From Sphingopyxis sp. (GTDB lineage: Bacteria; Pseudomonadota; Alphaproteobacteria; Sphingomonadales; Sphingomonadaceae): a stretch of DNA of 64,000 nucleotides. The translations under genes and the position numbers were made by a program. Each line of letters opens with the position of its first letter. Position 1 is the first letter of the stretch. The notes below the pieces were generated by a model that saw only the letters and a program-made list of their open reading frames with translations, was not told where the DNA came from and made no database searches. The stretch is from contig NZ_JAEULM010000017.1 of NCBI RefSeq assembly GCF_016793825.1, forward strand, positions 1 through 64,000, given 5' to 3'. This document shows positions 32,472 to 41,456 of the stretch, one piece after another.

Positions 32472-33599
32472 ATGATGATTCGTTCTTCGCGCCTTTTGCC
32501 CGGCCTGTTGCTCGCTGCCGCGACGATGGCTGTCCCCCTGTTCATACCGTCCCCCGCCTATGCCGCCGACGAGGCGAGCGGCGATGTCGTCGCCGAGGCC
32601 TATGCCGTCCTGCTGGACCGCGATTATGTGTATCCCGAAACCGGCAAACGCTATGCCGAGGCGCTGCGCGCAGGCATCCGGGCCGGACGGTACCGCGCGC
32701 TTAGCGGGGAAGCGCTGGGCGCCGCGATCGACGCCGATGTCCGCGCCATCGCGGCCGACGGCCATTTGCGGCTGCGCGTTCCCGACGCCGCGGTTCCCGC
32801 CGCCGGGTCCGCGACCCCCGCGACGCCGCCGCCCGCGGCGCGTGCGCGAAAGGAGCCGGTCGAGCAGGCGGGCTGGATCGCACCGGGTATCGCCTTCGTA
32901 CGGTTCAATGTCTTTCCGGACGATCCGGCGGTGACCGCCGAAGCGGCGAAATTCATGGCCGATCACGCCGATGCGAAGGCGATCATCTTTGACGTTCGCA
33001 CCCATAATGGCGGCGGGCTGGCCCAGATGGACGCGATCTTTCCTTGGCTGTTCGCCAAGCCGACGCGGCTCGTCACCATGGCGACGCGGGCGTCGGTTGA
33101 TGCCGAGGGCGGTTCGCCGATCGACGGCATCGCCTCGATGCGGCTCGTGAAGGGCGAGGCGGGCATGGTGACGCGCGAACATTGGGCGACGCCCAATGGC
33201 GACGCGCGACTCAAACAAGCGAAAGTCTATGTGCTGACCTCGGGCGCCAGCGCGTCGGCGGCCGAGCATTTCGCGCTGGCGATGAAGCACACGGGGCGCG
33301 GCACACTGGTCGGCGCGCCGACCGCCGGTGCCAACCACTTCGGGCGCGGCGAAGATCTGGGCGGCGGCTATGCCGCGTTCATACCCGTGGGGCGGACCTA
33401 TGACCCCGCGACGGGCAAGGATTGGGAAGGCGCGGGCGTCCAGCCCGATATCGCGGTGCCTCCGGCCGAGGCCCTGATCCGCGTGCTGACCGATCTCGGC
33501 GTGACAGCGGCCGAAGCGAAGGCGCTGTCGGACGCGCACATGCCGCGCTGGCCAATGGAGCGGCGGAAGCCGCGGGTGCAGCCGCCTTCGACGCCCTGA
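32472..33599 (+). CDS. S41-family peptidase, secreted
   Basis: 375 residues, signal peptide (cleavage after AYA near 30). C-terminal processing peptidase core: N-terminal helical 'EAYAVLLDRDYVYPETGKRYAEALR' region, 'GIAFVRFNVF', 'IIFDVRTHNGGG', nucleophile region 'TSGASASAAEHFALAM' and 'GTLVGAPTAGANHFG'. No PDZ domain is obvious. Periplasmic. GGAG precedes ATG 32472; ATG 32475 is adjacent. It shares family with the gene at 51496-52827. Confidence 0.88.
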   Translation: MMIRSSRLLPGLLLAAATMAVPLFIPSPAYAADEASGDVVAEAYAVLLDRDYVYPETGKRYAEALRAGIRAGRYRALSGEALGAAIDADVRAIAADGHLRLRVPDAAVPAAGSATPATPPPAARARKEPVEQAGWIAPGIAFVRFNVFPDDPAVTAEAAKFMADHADAKAIIFDVRTHNGGGLAQMDAIFPWLFAKPTRLVTMATRASVDAEGGSPIDGIASMRLVKGEAGMVTREHWATPNGDARLKQAKVYVLTSGASASAAEHFALAMKHTGRGTLVGAPTAGANHFGRGEDLGGGYAAFIPVGRTYDPATGKDWEGAGVQPDIAVPPAEALIRVLTDLGVTAAEAKALSDAHMPRWPMERRKPRVQPPSTP

Positions 33600-33765
33600 C
33601 CGCGGGTTTCGCATCGACTTGCCGTCCGTCCGCCGGTCGGCATTTCATGTGTGTTGGTCGAATAACACAGCATGGGGCGATGAAACGCGCTTAGGCATCG
33701 CGATGCATCCAATCGCCGCGCTGCGTGCGTCTAGCCAATGTTCAAGTAAACCAAGGGAGGTTTTC

Positions 33766-34518
33766 ATGCCGATATCGCCATCGTTCCGCCGCGGTCCCGC
33801 TCTTCTGGCGGCCTGCGGCATCATGTTCGCCGCCGTTGCGACGATCCCCTCTGTCACCGGAGTGGCGGGAGCCGCGACATCGTCGCAACCCAATCGTCCC
33901 GCGAGCGATATCGAGCAGGATGGTCTGCGCAAACCCGGACTGATGATGCGGTTCGCCGGCATCAAGCGGGGGCAGACGGTCGTCGAGATCCTGCCGGGGG
34001 CGGGCTATTTCACGCGGGTCTTTTCGAACGCGGTGGGACCGAGCGGCAAAGTGTTTGCCGCGACCCTCAAGGATTCGGAGGATCTGAACGCGCTGAGCCG
34101 CGAGCCGGGCCATCGGAATGTCCGCGTGCACGTTGGCCCGTTCACCGAGATCGTGCCGGCCGGTTCGGCGAATGTCGTCTGGACGTCGCGCAATTATCAC
34201 GACCTTAAAGGCGCAAAGGCGCCGGAGGGCGCCGCGGCCGCCGTGAACAAGGCGGCTTTTGCCGCGCTCAAGCCCGGCGGCTATTACATCGTGCTGGACC
34301 ATAGCGCGGCTGCCGGCACCGGCTTTCGGGATGTCGATACGCTGCATCGCGCAGACGCCGAAGCGGTGAAAGCGGAAGTGCTGCAAGCGGGCTTTGTCTT
34401 TGATTCGGAAAGCAAGGACCTCGCCAATGCCGGCGACGACCGGACCAAGCCGGTGTTCGACCCGTCGATCCGCGGGAAGACCGACCAGTTCGTCCTGCGC
34501 TTTCGCAAACCGAAATAG
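33766..34518 (+). CDS. Secreted class I SAM-dependent methyltransferase-like protein
   Basis: 250 residues. A signal peptide or anchor (about 10-36) precedes a Rossmann methyltransferase fold: 'GQTVVEILPGAGYFTRVFSNAVGPSGKVFA' (motif I), 'VWTSRNYHDL' and 'LKPGGYYIVLDHSA' (motif post-II). The export signal on a SAM-binding fold is unusual but is known for this group of proteobacterial homologues. Substrate unknown. GGGAGG precedes the start. Confidence 0.83.
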   Translation: MPISPSFRRGPALLAACGIMFAAVATIPSVTGVAGAATSSQPNRPASDIEQDGLRKPGLMMRFAGIKRGQTVVEILPGAGYFTRVFSNAVGPSGKVFAATLKDSEDLNALSREPGHRNVRVHVGPFTEIVPAGSANVVWTSRNYHDLKGAKAPEGAAAAVNKAAFAALKPGGYYIVLDHSAAAGTGFRDVDTLHRADAEAVKAEVLQAGFVFDSESKDLANAGDDRTKPVFDPSIRGKTDQFVLRFRKPK

Positions 34519-34524
34519 CGCGGA

Positions 34525-35010
34525 TCAGGCGGCGCTGGCAGCCAGCCTGTCCAGCGCCGCCCCGTCGACGCGCATGACGGTCCATTCGTCCATCAACTTC
34601 GCGCCGAGGCTCTGGTAAAAGCCGATCGACGGGGTGTTCCAGTCGAGTACCCACCATTCGAGGCGCGCGCAGTCGCGTTCGACACACAACCGGGCGAGAT
34701 GGGCCAGCAGCGCCTTGCCGAGACCCGAGCCGCGCGCTTCGGGCCGGACGAACAGATCCTCAAGGTAGATGCCGGGGCGCCCCTCGAACGTCGAGAAATT
34801 GTGGAAGAAGAGCGCGAAGCCCTGCGCCGCGCCGTCGATCTCCCCGATCACCACCTCCGCATAGGGACGCGGGCCGAACAGGTTGGCGGCGAGCTTTGCC
34901 TCGTCGAAGCGCACCTCATCGGCGAGCTTTTCATAGTCGGCGAGGTCGCGGATGAACTGCGTGATCAGGGGCAGGTCGGCGGGCGTGGCGGGGCGGATCG
35001 AGACGGTCAT
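34525..35010 (-). CDS. GNAT N-acetyltransferase, SSAT/thialysine type
   Basis: 161 residues. 'PADLPLITQFIRDLADYEKLADEV', 'GFALFFHNFSTFEGRPGIYLEDLFVRPEARGSGLGKALL' and 'LEWWVLDWNTPSIGFYQSLGA' closely follow the spermidine/thialysine acetyltransferase pattern, with the acetyl-CoA loop R-G-S-G-L-G. It probably acetylates a polyamine or amino-acid side-chain amine. AGGAGG five bases upstream fixes ATG 35010. Confidence 0.9.
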   Translation of the reverse strand: MTVSIRPATPADLPLITQFIRDLADYEKLADEVRFDEAKLAANLFGPRPYAEVVIGEIDGAAQGFALFFHNFSTFEGRPGIYLEDLFVRPEARGSGLGKALLAHLARLCVERDCARLEWWVLDWNTPSIGFYQSLGAKLMDEWTVMRVDGAALDRLAASAA

Positions 35011-35041
35011 ATCCACCTCCTGTCGCGCACCGCCGCGGCTG

Positions 35042-35461
35042 TCAAACCCGCTTTCGCACCCTCAATATCGCCAGCGCGGCGATGACGAGCGCCGGTTGGC
35101 CGATGACGGCGGGCGCGTCGGCCCAGAAGGTCGCGGGCCCGCAGATGCCGGCGGCGACCTCATAGATGTGGAGCAGGCCGTGGAAGGTGAGCCACAGGCC
35201 GCCGACGACCGCGGCGCGCCAGCGGGCGGCAGGGTTGGCGGCCGCGTAGAGAAGGATCAGTCCCGACCCGATGTAGGCAAGCCCGATGTCGCGGATGAAA
35301 TGGGCGTTGGGCGGGCCGGTGGTGACCACGGTAGGCACGAACACGTACCAGTCGAGCGGCTTTGCCAGCATGAAGACGCCGTTGGCGACGGTGGTGACGG
35401 CGGCAAGGAACAGGAGAAGCTGGACGAGGCGATCGAGGGCATCGGGTTTTGCGGCGATCAT
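35042..35461 (-). CDS. Four-helix membrane protein, last gene of the ispG operon
   Basis: 139 residues with four predicted helices (about 13-33, 58-75, 85-103, 115-134). Its ATG overlaps the stop of the preceding gene. Function unknown; 'FIRDIGLAYIGSGLILLYAA' resembles DUF4345/DoxX-like small membrane proteins. Confidence 0.7.
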   Translation of the reverse strand: MIAAKPDALDRLVQLLLFLAAVTTVANGVFMLAKPLDWYVFVPTVVTTGPPNAHFIRDIGLAYIGSGLILLYAAANPAARWRAAVVGGLWLTFHGLLHIYEVAAGICGPATFWADAPAVIGQPALVIAALAILRVRKRV

Positions 35462-36183
35462 CGGGGCGTCCTTCCGTGAAAACGGTCATAGGCGACGAAC
35501 ATCGCCGCGCCGACCGACGAGGCCATGAGACCGACGACCAGCGCGTCGAACATCATCAGCGCCCAGACCGCGATGTCGGGCATACCGAGCGCCCATCGGT
35601 GGTTCATGCCGTGGAGCCACGACAGCGGCGCGAAGCCGAGCGGGAGTAGAAGCGCGAGTAGCAGAAGCCAGGGCCAGCTTTGCAGGATCAGCGCCTTGAG
35701 CGGCGTCGCGCGGTCGCCGAACAGGCCGGCGAGCATCACGAACAGGAAGGGCAGGGACAGCAGGCTGGCGACGATCGGGACGGCGATCGGCGCCTTGGTC
35801 CCGGTGAACAGCGGGACAAGCTCGCCAACCGATCCGATCGCCATGAACAGCGCGAAGCCGAGCAGCAACCGGCCCCAGGCGAATTGGCGCGGATCGTACC
35901 AGCGTCCGCCATGCTTGCGGCACCACCAGAAGCGGGCCGACGCGATGAAGGCGAGGACCAGCCCGGCGATCTTGGCATAGCCGAACGCCCAGCGCAGCGG
36001 ATCCTGCCCCGCGATTTTCGCCGCCGCGAGACTGTCGAACATGCCGAGGTGGATTTCGGCGATATGCTGGGCGAACTCGGGCACGACGACGAGGGCGACA
36101 ACGAGGGGACCGACCAGAAACAGGCTGAACGCCAGGCGGAAATAATCGGCAATGGCACCCCCCAGCGCACGCAGAACCGTCAT
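35458..36183 (-). CDS. Multi-pass membrane protein of unknown function
   Basis: 241 residues with about seven membrane helices. The ATG overlaps the stop of the preceding gene (ATGA at 36180-36183), and its own stop overlaps the next start. 'GPLVVALVVVPEFAQHIAEIHLGMF' is a distinctive N-terminal motif. No family recognised. Confidence 0.75.
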   Translation of the reverse strand: MTVLRALGGAIADYFRLAFSLFLVGPLVVALVVVPEFAQHIAEIHLGMFDSLAAAKIAGQDPLRWAFGYAKIAGLVLAFIASARFWWCRKHGGRWYDPRQFAWGRLLLGFALFMAIGSVGELVPLFTGTKAPIAVPIVASLLSLPFLFVMLAGLFGDRATPLKALILQSWPWLLLLALLLPLGFAPLSWLHGMNHRWALGMPDIAVWALMMFDALVVGLMASSVGAAMFVAYDRFHGRTPR

Positions 36184-36440
36184 ATATTCTCCCGGTCAGT
36201 TCGGATGATTTTCCCCACCTCGAGTTCGTCGATCCGGAGCTTGCGGATGCGGGCCTTGCCGATACGCAGGCGGCCGATCGCGAGGGCGCCGACGGCGAAG
36301 GCACCGAGCGCGAAGGCGCCGATCGCCAGCGCGGCAACCGCGCCCGAACCCAACGCCGCGGTTCCCGTCGCCGCGGCGCCGGTCGCGACGGCCTTGCGCG
36401 CCGCCGGCGGATCGATGGCGATGTCGGTTCCGGCCGTCAC
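36180..36440 (-). CDS. Glycine-repeat protein coupled to ispG
   Basis: 86 residues starting at a GTG whose last two bases begin the ispG stop (GTGA). About residues 30-75 form a five-residue quasi-repeat ([35 protein letters not shown]), which changes from hydrophobic to basic along its length. This is the pattern of a right-handed beta-helix like pentapeptide-repeat proteins. Function unknown. Confidence 0.75.
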   Translation of the reverse strand: MTAGTDIAIDPPAARKAVATGAAATGTAALGSGAVAALAIGAFALGAFAVGALAIGRLRIGKARIRKLRIDELEVGKIIRTDRENI

Positions 36441-37588
36441 GCCGCCTTGCCGTGCAGCGTGTCCATGCTGACCGCGCTGCCGGCGTCGATCTCGGCCGCC
36501 TTGGCTTCGACCAGCCGGACGATATGCGCGATCATGTCGGCGTCCTCGACATGGTGGTCGGTTACGCCAGAGAGATAGACCATATGCTTGCCGTTGCCGC
36601 CGCCGGTGATGCCGATGTCGGTCTCGCGCGCTTCGCCCGGACCGTTGACGACGCAGCCGAGGACCGAGAGCGACATTGGGGTCTTGATGTGCTGAAGCGC
36701 GTCTTCGAGCGCCTGGACGGTGCGGATCACGTCGAAACCCTGGCGCGCGCAACTGGGGCAGGAGACGACGCGGACGCCGCGGGTGCGCAGGCCCAGCGCC
36801 TTCAGGATTTCATAGCCGACGCGCACTTCCTCTTCGGGTTCGGCCGAGAGGCTGACGCGGATCGTGTCGCCGATCCCGGCCCAGAGGAGGTTGCCGATGC
36901 CGAGCGCCGATTTGACGGTGCCGCCGATCAGGCCGCCGGCCTCGGTGATGCCGAGGTGGAGCGGGCAATCGACCGCGTCGGCAAGCTGCGCATAGGCGGC
37001 GACCGCGAGGAAGACGTCGCTGGCCTTCACCGCGACCTTATAGTCGTGAAAATCATGATCCTGGAGCAGCTTGATATGATCGAGCGCGCTTTCGACCAGT
37101 GCCTCGGGACAGGGTTCTCCATATTTTTCGAGCAGATCCTTTTCGAGGCTGCCGGCGTTGACGCCGATGCGGATCGCGCAGCCGTTCGCCTTGGCGGCGC
37201 GGACCACTTCGCCGACCCGCTCGCTGCTGCCGATGTTGCCGGGGTTGATGCGCAGGCAGGCGGCCCCGGCGTCGGCGGCTTCGAGCGCGCGCTTGTAGTG
37301 GAAATGGATATCGGCGATGATCGGGATGCGCGCCGCCCGCACGATCTGGCCCAGCGCCGCAGTGGAATCGGTGTCGGGGCACGACACGCGGATCAGGTCG
37401 GCGCCCGCTTCCTCGCAGCGGCGGATCTGGTCGATCGTCGCGACCGGGTCGCTGGTCAGCGTGTTCGTCATCGTCTGGACGCTGATCGGCGCGCCGCCGC
37501 CGACGGGGACATTGCCGACCATGATCTGGCGGCAGGTCCGCCGCGCAATATCGCGCCAGGGGCGCAGGCCGGGGTTGTGATCGCTCAT
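36437..37588 (-). CDS. ispG: 4-hydroxy-3-methylbut-2-enyl diphosphate synthase IspG
   Basis: 383 residues. Penultimate enzyme of the MEP isoprenoid pathway, a [4Fe-4S] enzyme. Seen: N-terminal TIM-barrel motif '[19 protein letters not shown]', 'VRVSCPD'-like '[10 protein letters not shown]', '[11 protein letters not shown]', '[17 protein letters not shown]', and the cluster ligands in '[11 protein letters not shown]' and '[11 protein letters not shown]'. First gene of an operon in which the next three genes each overlap by four bases. Confidence 0.96.
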   Translation of the reverse strand: MSDHNPGLRPWRDIARRTCRQIMVGNVPVGGGAPISVQTMTNTLTSDPVATIDQIRRCEEAGADLIRVSCPDTDSTAALGQIVRAARIPIIADIHFHYKRALEAADAGAACLRINPGNIGSSERVGEVVRAAKANGCAIRIGVNAGSLEKDLLEKYGEPCPEALVESALDHIKLLQDHDFHDYKVAVKASDVFLAVAAYAQLADAVDCPLHLGITEAGGLIGGTVKSALGIGNLLWAGIGDTIRVSLSAEPEEEVRVGYEILKALGLRTRGVRVVSCPSCARQGFDVIRTVQALEDALQHIKTPMSLSVLGCVVNGPGEARETDIGITGGGNGKHMVYLSGVTDHHVEDADMIAHIVRLVEAKAAEIDAGSAVSMDTLHGKAA

Positions 37589-37726
37589 GAATCCGCTCGA
37601 AACAAGGGGGGTGTGCGCCGCTCTTTAGCCGCCTGCGACCGTCTTGGCAAAGCGCAACCGCTGCGACACACCCTGTGGCGCGAAAGACACAGGAAGCGCC
37701 CGATATGACCGTTTTGCGCAGATTTT

Positions 37727-37754
37727 ATTTGTGCGCCGCAAAAATTTGGGCGAC
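37727..37754 (+). promoter_or_regulatory. Upstream element shared with the second TorF gene, copy 1
   Basis: A 28-base element beginning ATTTGTGCGCCGCA and containing AATTTGG, 23 of 28 positions identical with 38804-38831. It ends 91 bases before the first torF-like start, almost the same distance as copy 2. The core TTGTGCGSCGCA is partly palindromic, as for a protein-binding site. Confidence 0.6.
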
Positions 37755-37844
37755 TTTCCGCCGTCGGCCGTATGGCGCCCGTTTTCGAGGCGGCAATGCC
37801 GGCAGCAGGTTGGACGTGCGTTTCCATAGATAGGGGCTTCCCAG

Positions 37845-38597
37845 ATGACGTTTGCTACCAAGGCGTGCTACGGCCTGTTGCTTGCCGTTTCGGCCATGTC
37901 CACGCCGGCTTTTGCCGAGGAAGAAGAGGGCGCGAGCGGCCCGTTCACGCTCTCGGGCGGCGCCGACCTGGTTTCCGATTACCGGTACCGCGGCATATCG
38001 TTGTCGAACGAAAAGGTGGCGGTGCAGCCCAGCCTGACGCTGACCCACGAAAGCGGCTTTTACGTCAGCGGCTGGGGATCGACCCTTCCGGACAGCCCGC
38101 TGTACGGCAAGTTCGAGCTTGACCTGATCGCGGGCTTTTCGACCGAAGTGGCGCCCGGAACGACCGTCGACCTCAACACCACTTATTACACCTATCCCGG
38201 CCACCGCAACGGTGCCGGACCGGCGAACTATGTCGAGTTCATCGGTTCGCTTTCGCACGACATCGGTCCGGTGTCCGCGACCGGCCTGGTCGCCTATGCG
38301 CCGAGCCAGAAGTCGCTGGGCAGCGACGACAGCGTCTATCTGAACCTGGGACTGGGTTATGCGATCGCCAATTCGCCGGTCACGCTGAACGCGGGCGTCG
38401 GTTATACCGACGGTTCGCTCGGTGTGGCGGCACCCGATGGCAATTACCTGGACTGGTCGATTGGGGCATCCTTCGCGGCGGGCCCGGCCACCCTTTCGGT
38501 CGCCTATATCGACACCGACATCAAGAAGACGGGCGTGAAAGCCGACGATACACTCTATGATCCGACCGTGGTCTTTACGCTGGGCGTCGCTTTCTGA
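37845..38597 (+). CDS. TorF-family putative porin
   Basis: 250 residues. Signal peptide (cleavage after AFA near 24), acidic mature start (EEEEGAS), then amphipathic beta strands beginning 'LSGGADLVSDYRYRGISLSNEKVAVQPSLTL', the defining TorF motif, and ending in an aromatic C terminus (VFTLGVAF) as for outer-membrane beta-barrels. The substrate is unknown; the family often accompanies ammonium transport genes, none of which is seen here. A terminator follows. Confidence 0.88.
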   Translation: MTFATKACYGLLLAVSAMSTPAFAEEEEGASGPFTLSGGADLVSDYRYRGISLSNEKVAVQPSLTLTHESGFYVSGWGSTLPDSPLYGKFELDLIAGFSTEVAPGTTVDLNTTYYTYPGHRNGAGPANYVEFIGSLSHDIGPVSATGLVAYAPSQKSLGSDDSVYLNLGLGYAIANSPVTLNAGVGYTDGSLGVAAPDGNYLDWSIGASFAAGPATLSVAYIDTDIKKTGVKADDTLYDPTVVFTLGVAF

Positions 38598-38628
38598 TCG
38601 CACCGGCGGGTCAGCGACCACGCGCTCG

Positions 38629-38665
38629 AGGGGGCGGCTTTCGGGGGGAAGCCGCCCCCTTTTCG
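38629..38665 (+). terminator. Rho-independent terminator of the first TorF gene
   Basis: AGGGGGCGGCTT, loop, AAGCCGCCCCCT, TTTTC, 31 bases after the stop. Confidence 0.9.
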
Positions 38666-38803
38666 TTGGGGCCGGGGCATCCCCTCGCACCATCGCCAGC
38701 ATCGACCGTGTAATATTATTCCACTCGATGCGCCTTCTGCGATGCCGGTTGTTGCGAAAAAGTCGCATACGCGCGTCTTTTGTACGCCGCCCATGCATTT
38801 TTC

Positions 38804-38831
38804 ATTTGTGCGGCGCAGCAATTTGGAGGAC
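38804..38831 (+). promoter_or_regulatory. Upstream element shared with the first TorF gene, copy 2
   Basis: Begins ATTTGTGCGGCGCA; aligns without gaps to 37727-37754 with five substitutions and ends 92 bases before the second porin start. The equal spacing suggests a common promoter or operator. Confidence 0.6.
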
Positions 38832-38923
38832 AGACATCGCACGCGGGACCAGATCAGCCCAGACAGAGGCTGACAATCCGGCGGCAGGCAGGGACGATCC
38901 ATCAACCGATAAGGGATCTGTCC

Positions 38924-39655
38924 ATGAAAAATCTCTCCCGCGCGTGCCTCGGCATGCTCCTTGCGCTTTCGGCGCTTCCCACCGCCGCCCATGCCGACGA
39001 AGAGGAATCGACCGACGGCATCACCATCACGGGCAGCGCGACCGTCGTCAGCGACTATCGCTTCCGCGGTTTCAGCCAGTCCAACGAGAAGGCCGCCATT
39101 CAGGGCGGTTTCACGATCGGCCACGACAGCGGCCTCTATGCCGGCACCTGGGGGTCGAGCATCGGCTTCAACAATGGCACCGAAATCGACGTCTTCGCCG
39201 GTTTTGCGAAGGAAGTGACCCCGGGGCTGACCGCAGACGTCGGCGCGACATTGTATCTTTATCCGGGCGTCAACAACACGACGGTGATCGAACCCTATGC
39301 GTCGCTGACCGGCACGGTCGGACCCGCATCGATCAAGGGCGGCATTGCCTGGGCGCCCGGCGGCCAGAATTCGCTGGGCGATGCGAGCGCGGTCTATCTC
39401 TATTCCGATGTCGGGGTTCCCCTGGGCGACCTGCCGGTCAAGCTGAAGGGGCATTTCGGTTATGCCAAGAGCGACAGTTTCCTGGGGGGACTCGATGGCG
39501 ACGTGATCGATTATTCGGTCGGCGTCGATTTCACCTGGAAGGTGCTGACGCTGGGCGTCGCCTATGTGAACACCGATGCCCCGAAGCTCGGCGGATACAA
39601 GGAAGGCGTCGGTGCCGACGGCGCGGTCGTGTTCTCGCTCGGCGCGGCTTTCTGA
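38924..39655 (+). CDS. TorF-family putative porin, paralogue
   Basis: 243 residues. Signal peptide (cleavage after AHA near 24) and the same layout as the upstream gene: acidic mature start, 'ITGSATVVSDYRFRGFSQSNEKAAIQGGFTI', then beta strands to the C-terminal 'VVFSLGAAF'. The two are clear paralogues from local duplication, with separate terminators and matching upstream elements. AAGGG precedes the start. Confidence 0.88.
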   Translation: MKNLSRACLGMLLALSALPTAAHADEEESTDGITITGSATVVSDYRFRGFSQSNEKAAIQGGFTIGHDSGLYAGTWGSSIGFNNGTEIDVFAGFAKEVTPGLTADVGATLYLYPGVNNTTVIEPYASLTGTVGPASIKGGIAWAPGGQNSLGDASAVYLYSDVGVPLGDLPVKLKGHFGYAKSDSFLGGLDGDVIDYSVGVDFTWKVLTLGVAYVNTDAPKLGGYKEGVGADGAVVFSLGAAF

Positions 39656-39716
39656 CACGCACGCGAGGCGGTTTCCGTAGCGGGGCCGCCTCTTGTCCGG
39701 GTATCGAAAGACGAAA

Positions 39717-39744
39717 GGGGCGGCCCGTCGGGCCGCCCTTTTTT
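39717..39744 (+). terminator. Rho-independent terminator of the second TorF gene
   Basis: GGGGCGGCCC, three-base loop, GGGCCGCCC, TTTTTT, 62 bases after the stop. Confidence 0.92.
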
Positions 39745-39833
39745 GCGAGCAGGCGCTTCGTCGCAAGCCGGCTTGACGAGCATCGATGAACCGTGCAATT
39801 TCATCGATGAGTTGAATAGCTGGAGCTACCTGA

Positions 39834-41318
39834 ATGTCTCAAGCCTCTCAATCCCCCCAAAATGTTTCCGTTCCTCCCCCGGTTCCACCCGCGCGCAGCG
39901 GGGAACGGAGCCCCGGCGTGAAGCTGGTGATCGCGGTGCTGATCGCGGTCGCGCTGATGGTGCCGCTGCTCATGGTCTATGGCCTGCTCTGGGATCGCCA
40001 GCAGCAGGCCGAAACCGCCCAAGCCTCGATCGGGCAGGGCTGGGGCGGGCAACAGACGATCGGCGGGCCGGTCATCGTCATTCCCTATCGCGCGACCGAA
40101 ACGCAGACGGTGCAGGAGAATGGCCGCGACGTGACGCGGACGGTGAACATGATCCGCAACCTTTACCTCTCTCCGCAGGCGAACAAGGCCGATGTCGTCA
40201 TCAAGCCGGAGAAGCGGCGGAAGGCGATCTATGAGACCGTGGTCTATGAAAGCCAGATTTCGGGCAGCGCCGATTTCGTGCTGCCCGCCGATATCGCACG
40301 CTATGGCGTGACGCGCGAGGCGCTGATGCTCGACCGCGCCGAAGTCCGGTTGGGGATCAGCGATGCGCGGGGTCTGGTCGACGGGAACAGCCTGTCGGTG
40401 AACGGCACGCCTGCCGCGCTCCTGCCCGGCAAGGGGCTGGCCTCGACAGGCAATTCGGGGACCTTCGCGTTCGTCGACTGGACCGGCGCGGTGCCGTTGA
40501 AGATCGATTACAAGATCGGCGTTCGCGGACTTGGCGATTTCAAGCTGATCCCGCGCGGTGTCGATACGCGCTGGACGGTGAAATCGAGCTGGCCGAATCC
40601 GAGTTTCGGCGGCGACTTCCTGCCCGCGAAACGAAATGTGTCGGGAAGCGGTTTCACCGCGACCTATGCGATCCCCAACCTCGCGCTGGGACAGGCACAG
40701 GTTCTGACCGGCGATTTGTCGCCGCCGGTGCAGACGAATTACGCCAATGGTACGCGCTATGCCGAGGCGGTCGAGGTCGCGGCGCCCGCTGCCGACAACG
40801 GCGCCATGGAAAGTTCGGGCGGCACCGCGAAGGCGGTGGCGATCAGCCTGGTCGAGCCGGTCGATCTCTACAGCCAGGTCGATCGCAGCATCAAATACGG
40901 GTTCCTGTTCATCGGCTTTACCTTCGTCGCTTTCCTGATGTTCGACATCATCGCGGGGGCGCGGGTCGCGGCGGCCGAATATCTGCTGACCGGTGTCGCG
41001 CTGGTGCTGTTCTTCGTGCTGCTGCTGGCCTTTGCCGAGGTGATCGGGTTCACCTTTGCCTATCTGCTCGCATCGGCGGCGATCATCGGGTTGCTTGCGT
41101 TCTATAGCGCGGCGGTGCTCAAGAGCTGGAAGCGCGCGCGCTTCCTCGCGGCGATGCTGATCGGGCTTTATGCGCTGCTCTATGTGCTGCTCAACCTCGA
41201 AGCCTATTCGCTGCTGATCGGATCGGTGCTGATGTTCTTCGCGCTGGCGGGCGTGATGTACATGACGCGCAACATCGACTGGGGCGGGCTGGGCAAGAAG
41301 GAGGCGGTTGCGGCCTAG
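39834..41318 (+). CDS. creD: CreD-family inner-membrane protein
   Basis: 494 residues. One N-terminal helix (about 28-50), a large periplasmic domain with the CreD signatures 'GGPVIVIPYR', 'GTRYAEAVEV'-type strands and 'SVLLVEPVD'-like 'SLVEPVDLYSQVDRSIKYGFLFIGFTFVAFLMFDI', then five to six helices near the C terminus ('GVALVLFFVLLLAFAEVIGF'). CreD is linked to envelope integrity and, in E. coli, is a target of CreBC; no creBC genes are nearby. GGAG precedes the start. Confidence 0.92.
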   Translation: MSQASQSPQNVSVPPPVPPARSGERSPGVKLVIAVLIAVALMVPLLMVYGLLWDRQQQAETAQASIGQGWGGQQTIGGPVIVIPYRATETQTVQENGRDVTRTVNMIRNLYLSPQANKADVVIKPEKRRKAIYETVVYESQISGSADFVLPADIARYGVTREALMLDRAEVRLGISDARGLVDGNSLSVNGTPAALLPGKGLASTGNSGTFAFVDWTGAVPLKIDYKIGVRGLGDFKLIPRGVDTRWTVKSSWPNPSFGGDFLPAKRNVSGSGFTATYAIPNLALGQAQVLTGDLSPPVQTNYANGTRYAEAVEVAAPAADNGAMESSGGTAKAVAISLVEPVDLYSQVDRSIKYGFLFIGFTFVAFLMFDIIAGARVAAAEYLLTGVALVLFFVLLLAFAEVIGFTFAYLLASAAIIGLLAFYSAAVLKSWKRARFLAAMLIGLYALLYVLLNLEAYSLLIGSVLMFFALAGVMYMTRNIDWGGLGKKEAVAA

Positions 41319-41324
41319 GCTGAT

Positions 41325-41455
41325 AATCCTCCCTGTGCCGCAGGCATGCGGAGGTGGCAGCGCGAAGAGCTGACGGAGGGGCCGTTGCACAGCGCAGCAG
41401 CCCCTCCACCACCTTCGGTGGTCCCCCTCCCCACGGCTGCGCCGCAGGGAGGATT
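41325..41455. repeat. 131-base palindromic intergenic element
   Basis: Terminal inverted repeats AATCCTCCCTG (41325-41335) and CAGGGAGGATT (41445-41455) enclose a GC-rich body with an inner hairpin (CACCACCTTCGGTGGT near 41409). It fills the gap between creD and the convergent dehydrogenase gene and is unlike the TTGATC-type repeats: possibly a small non-autonomous mobile element. Confidence 0.65.
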
Positions 41456-41456
41456 T

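Larger units (their letters stand above)
38598..38923. other. Intergenic region between the porin genes
   Basis: 326 bases without a gene. It holds the terminator of the first porin gene (38629-38665) and the second gene's shared upstream element (38804-38831). Nothing else recognised. Confidence 0.7.
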
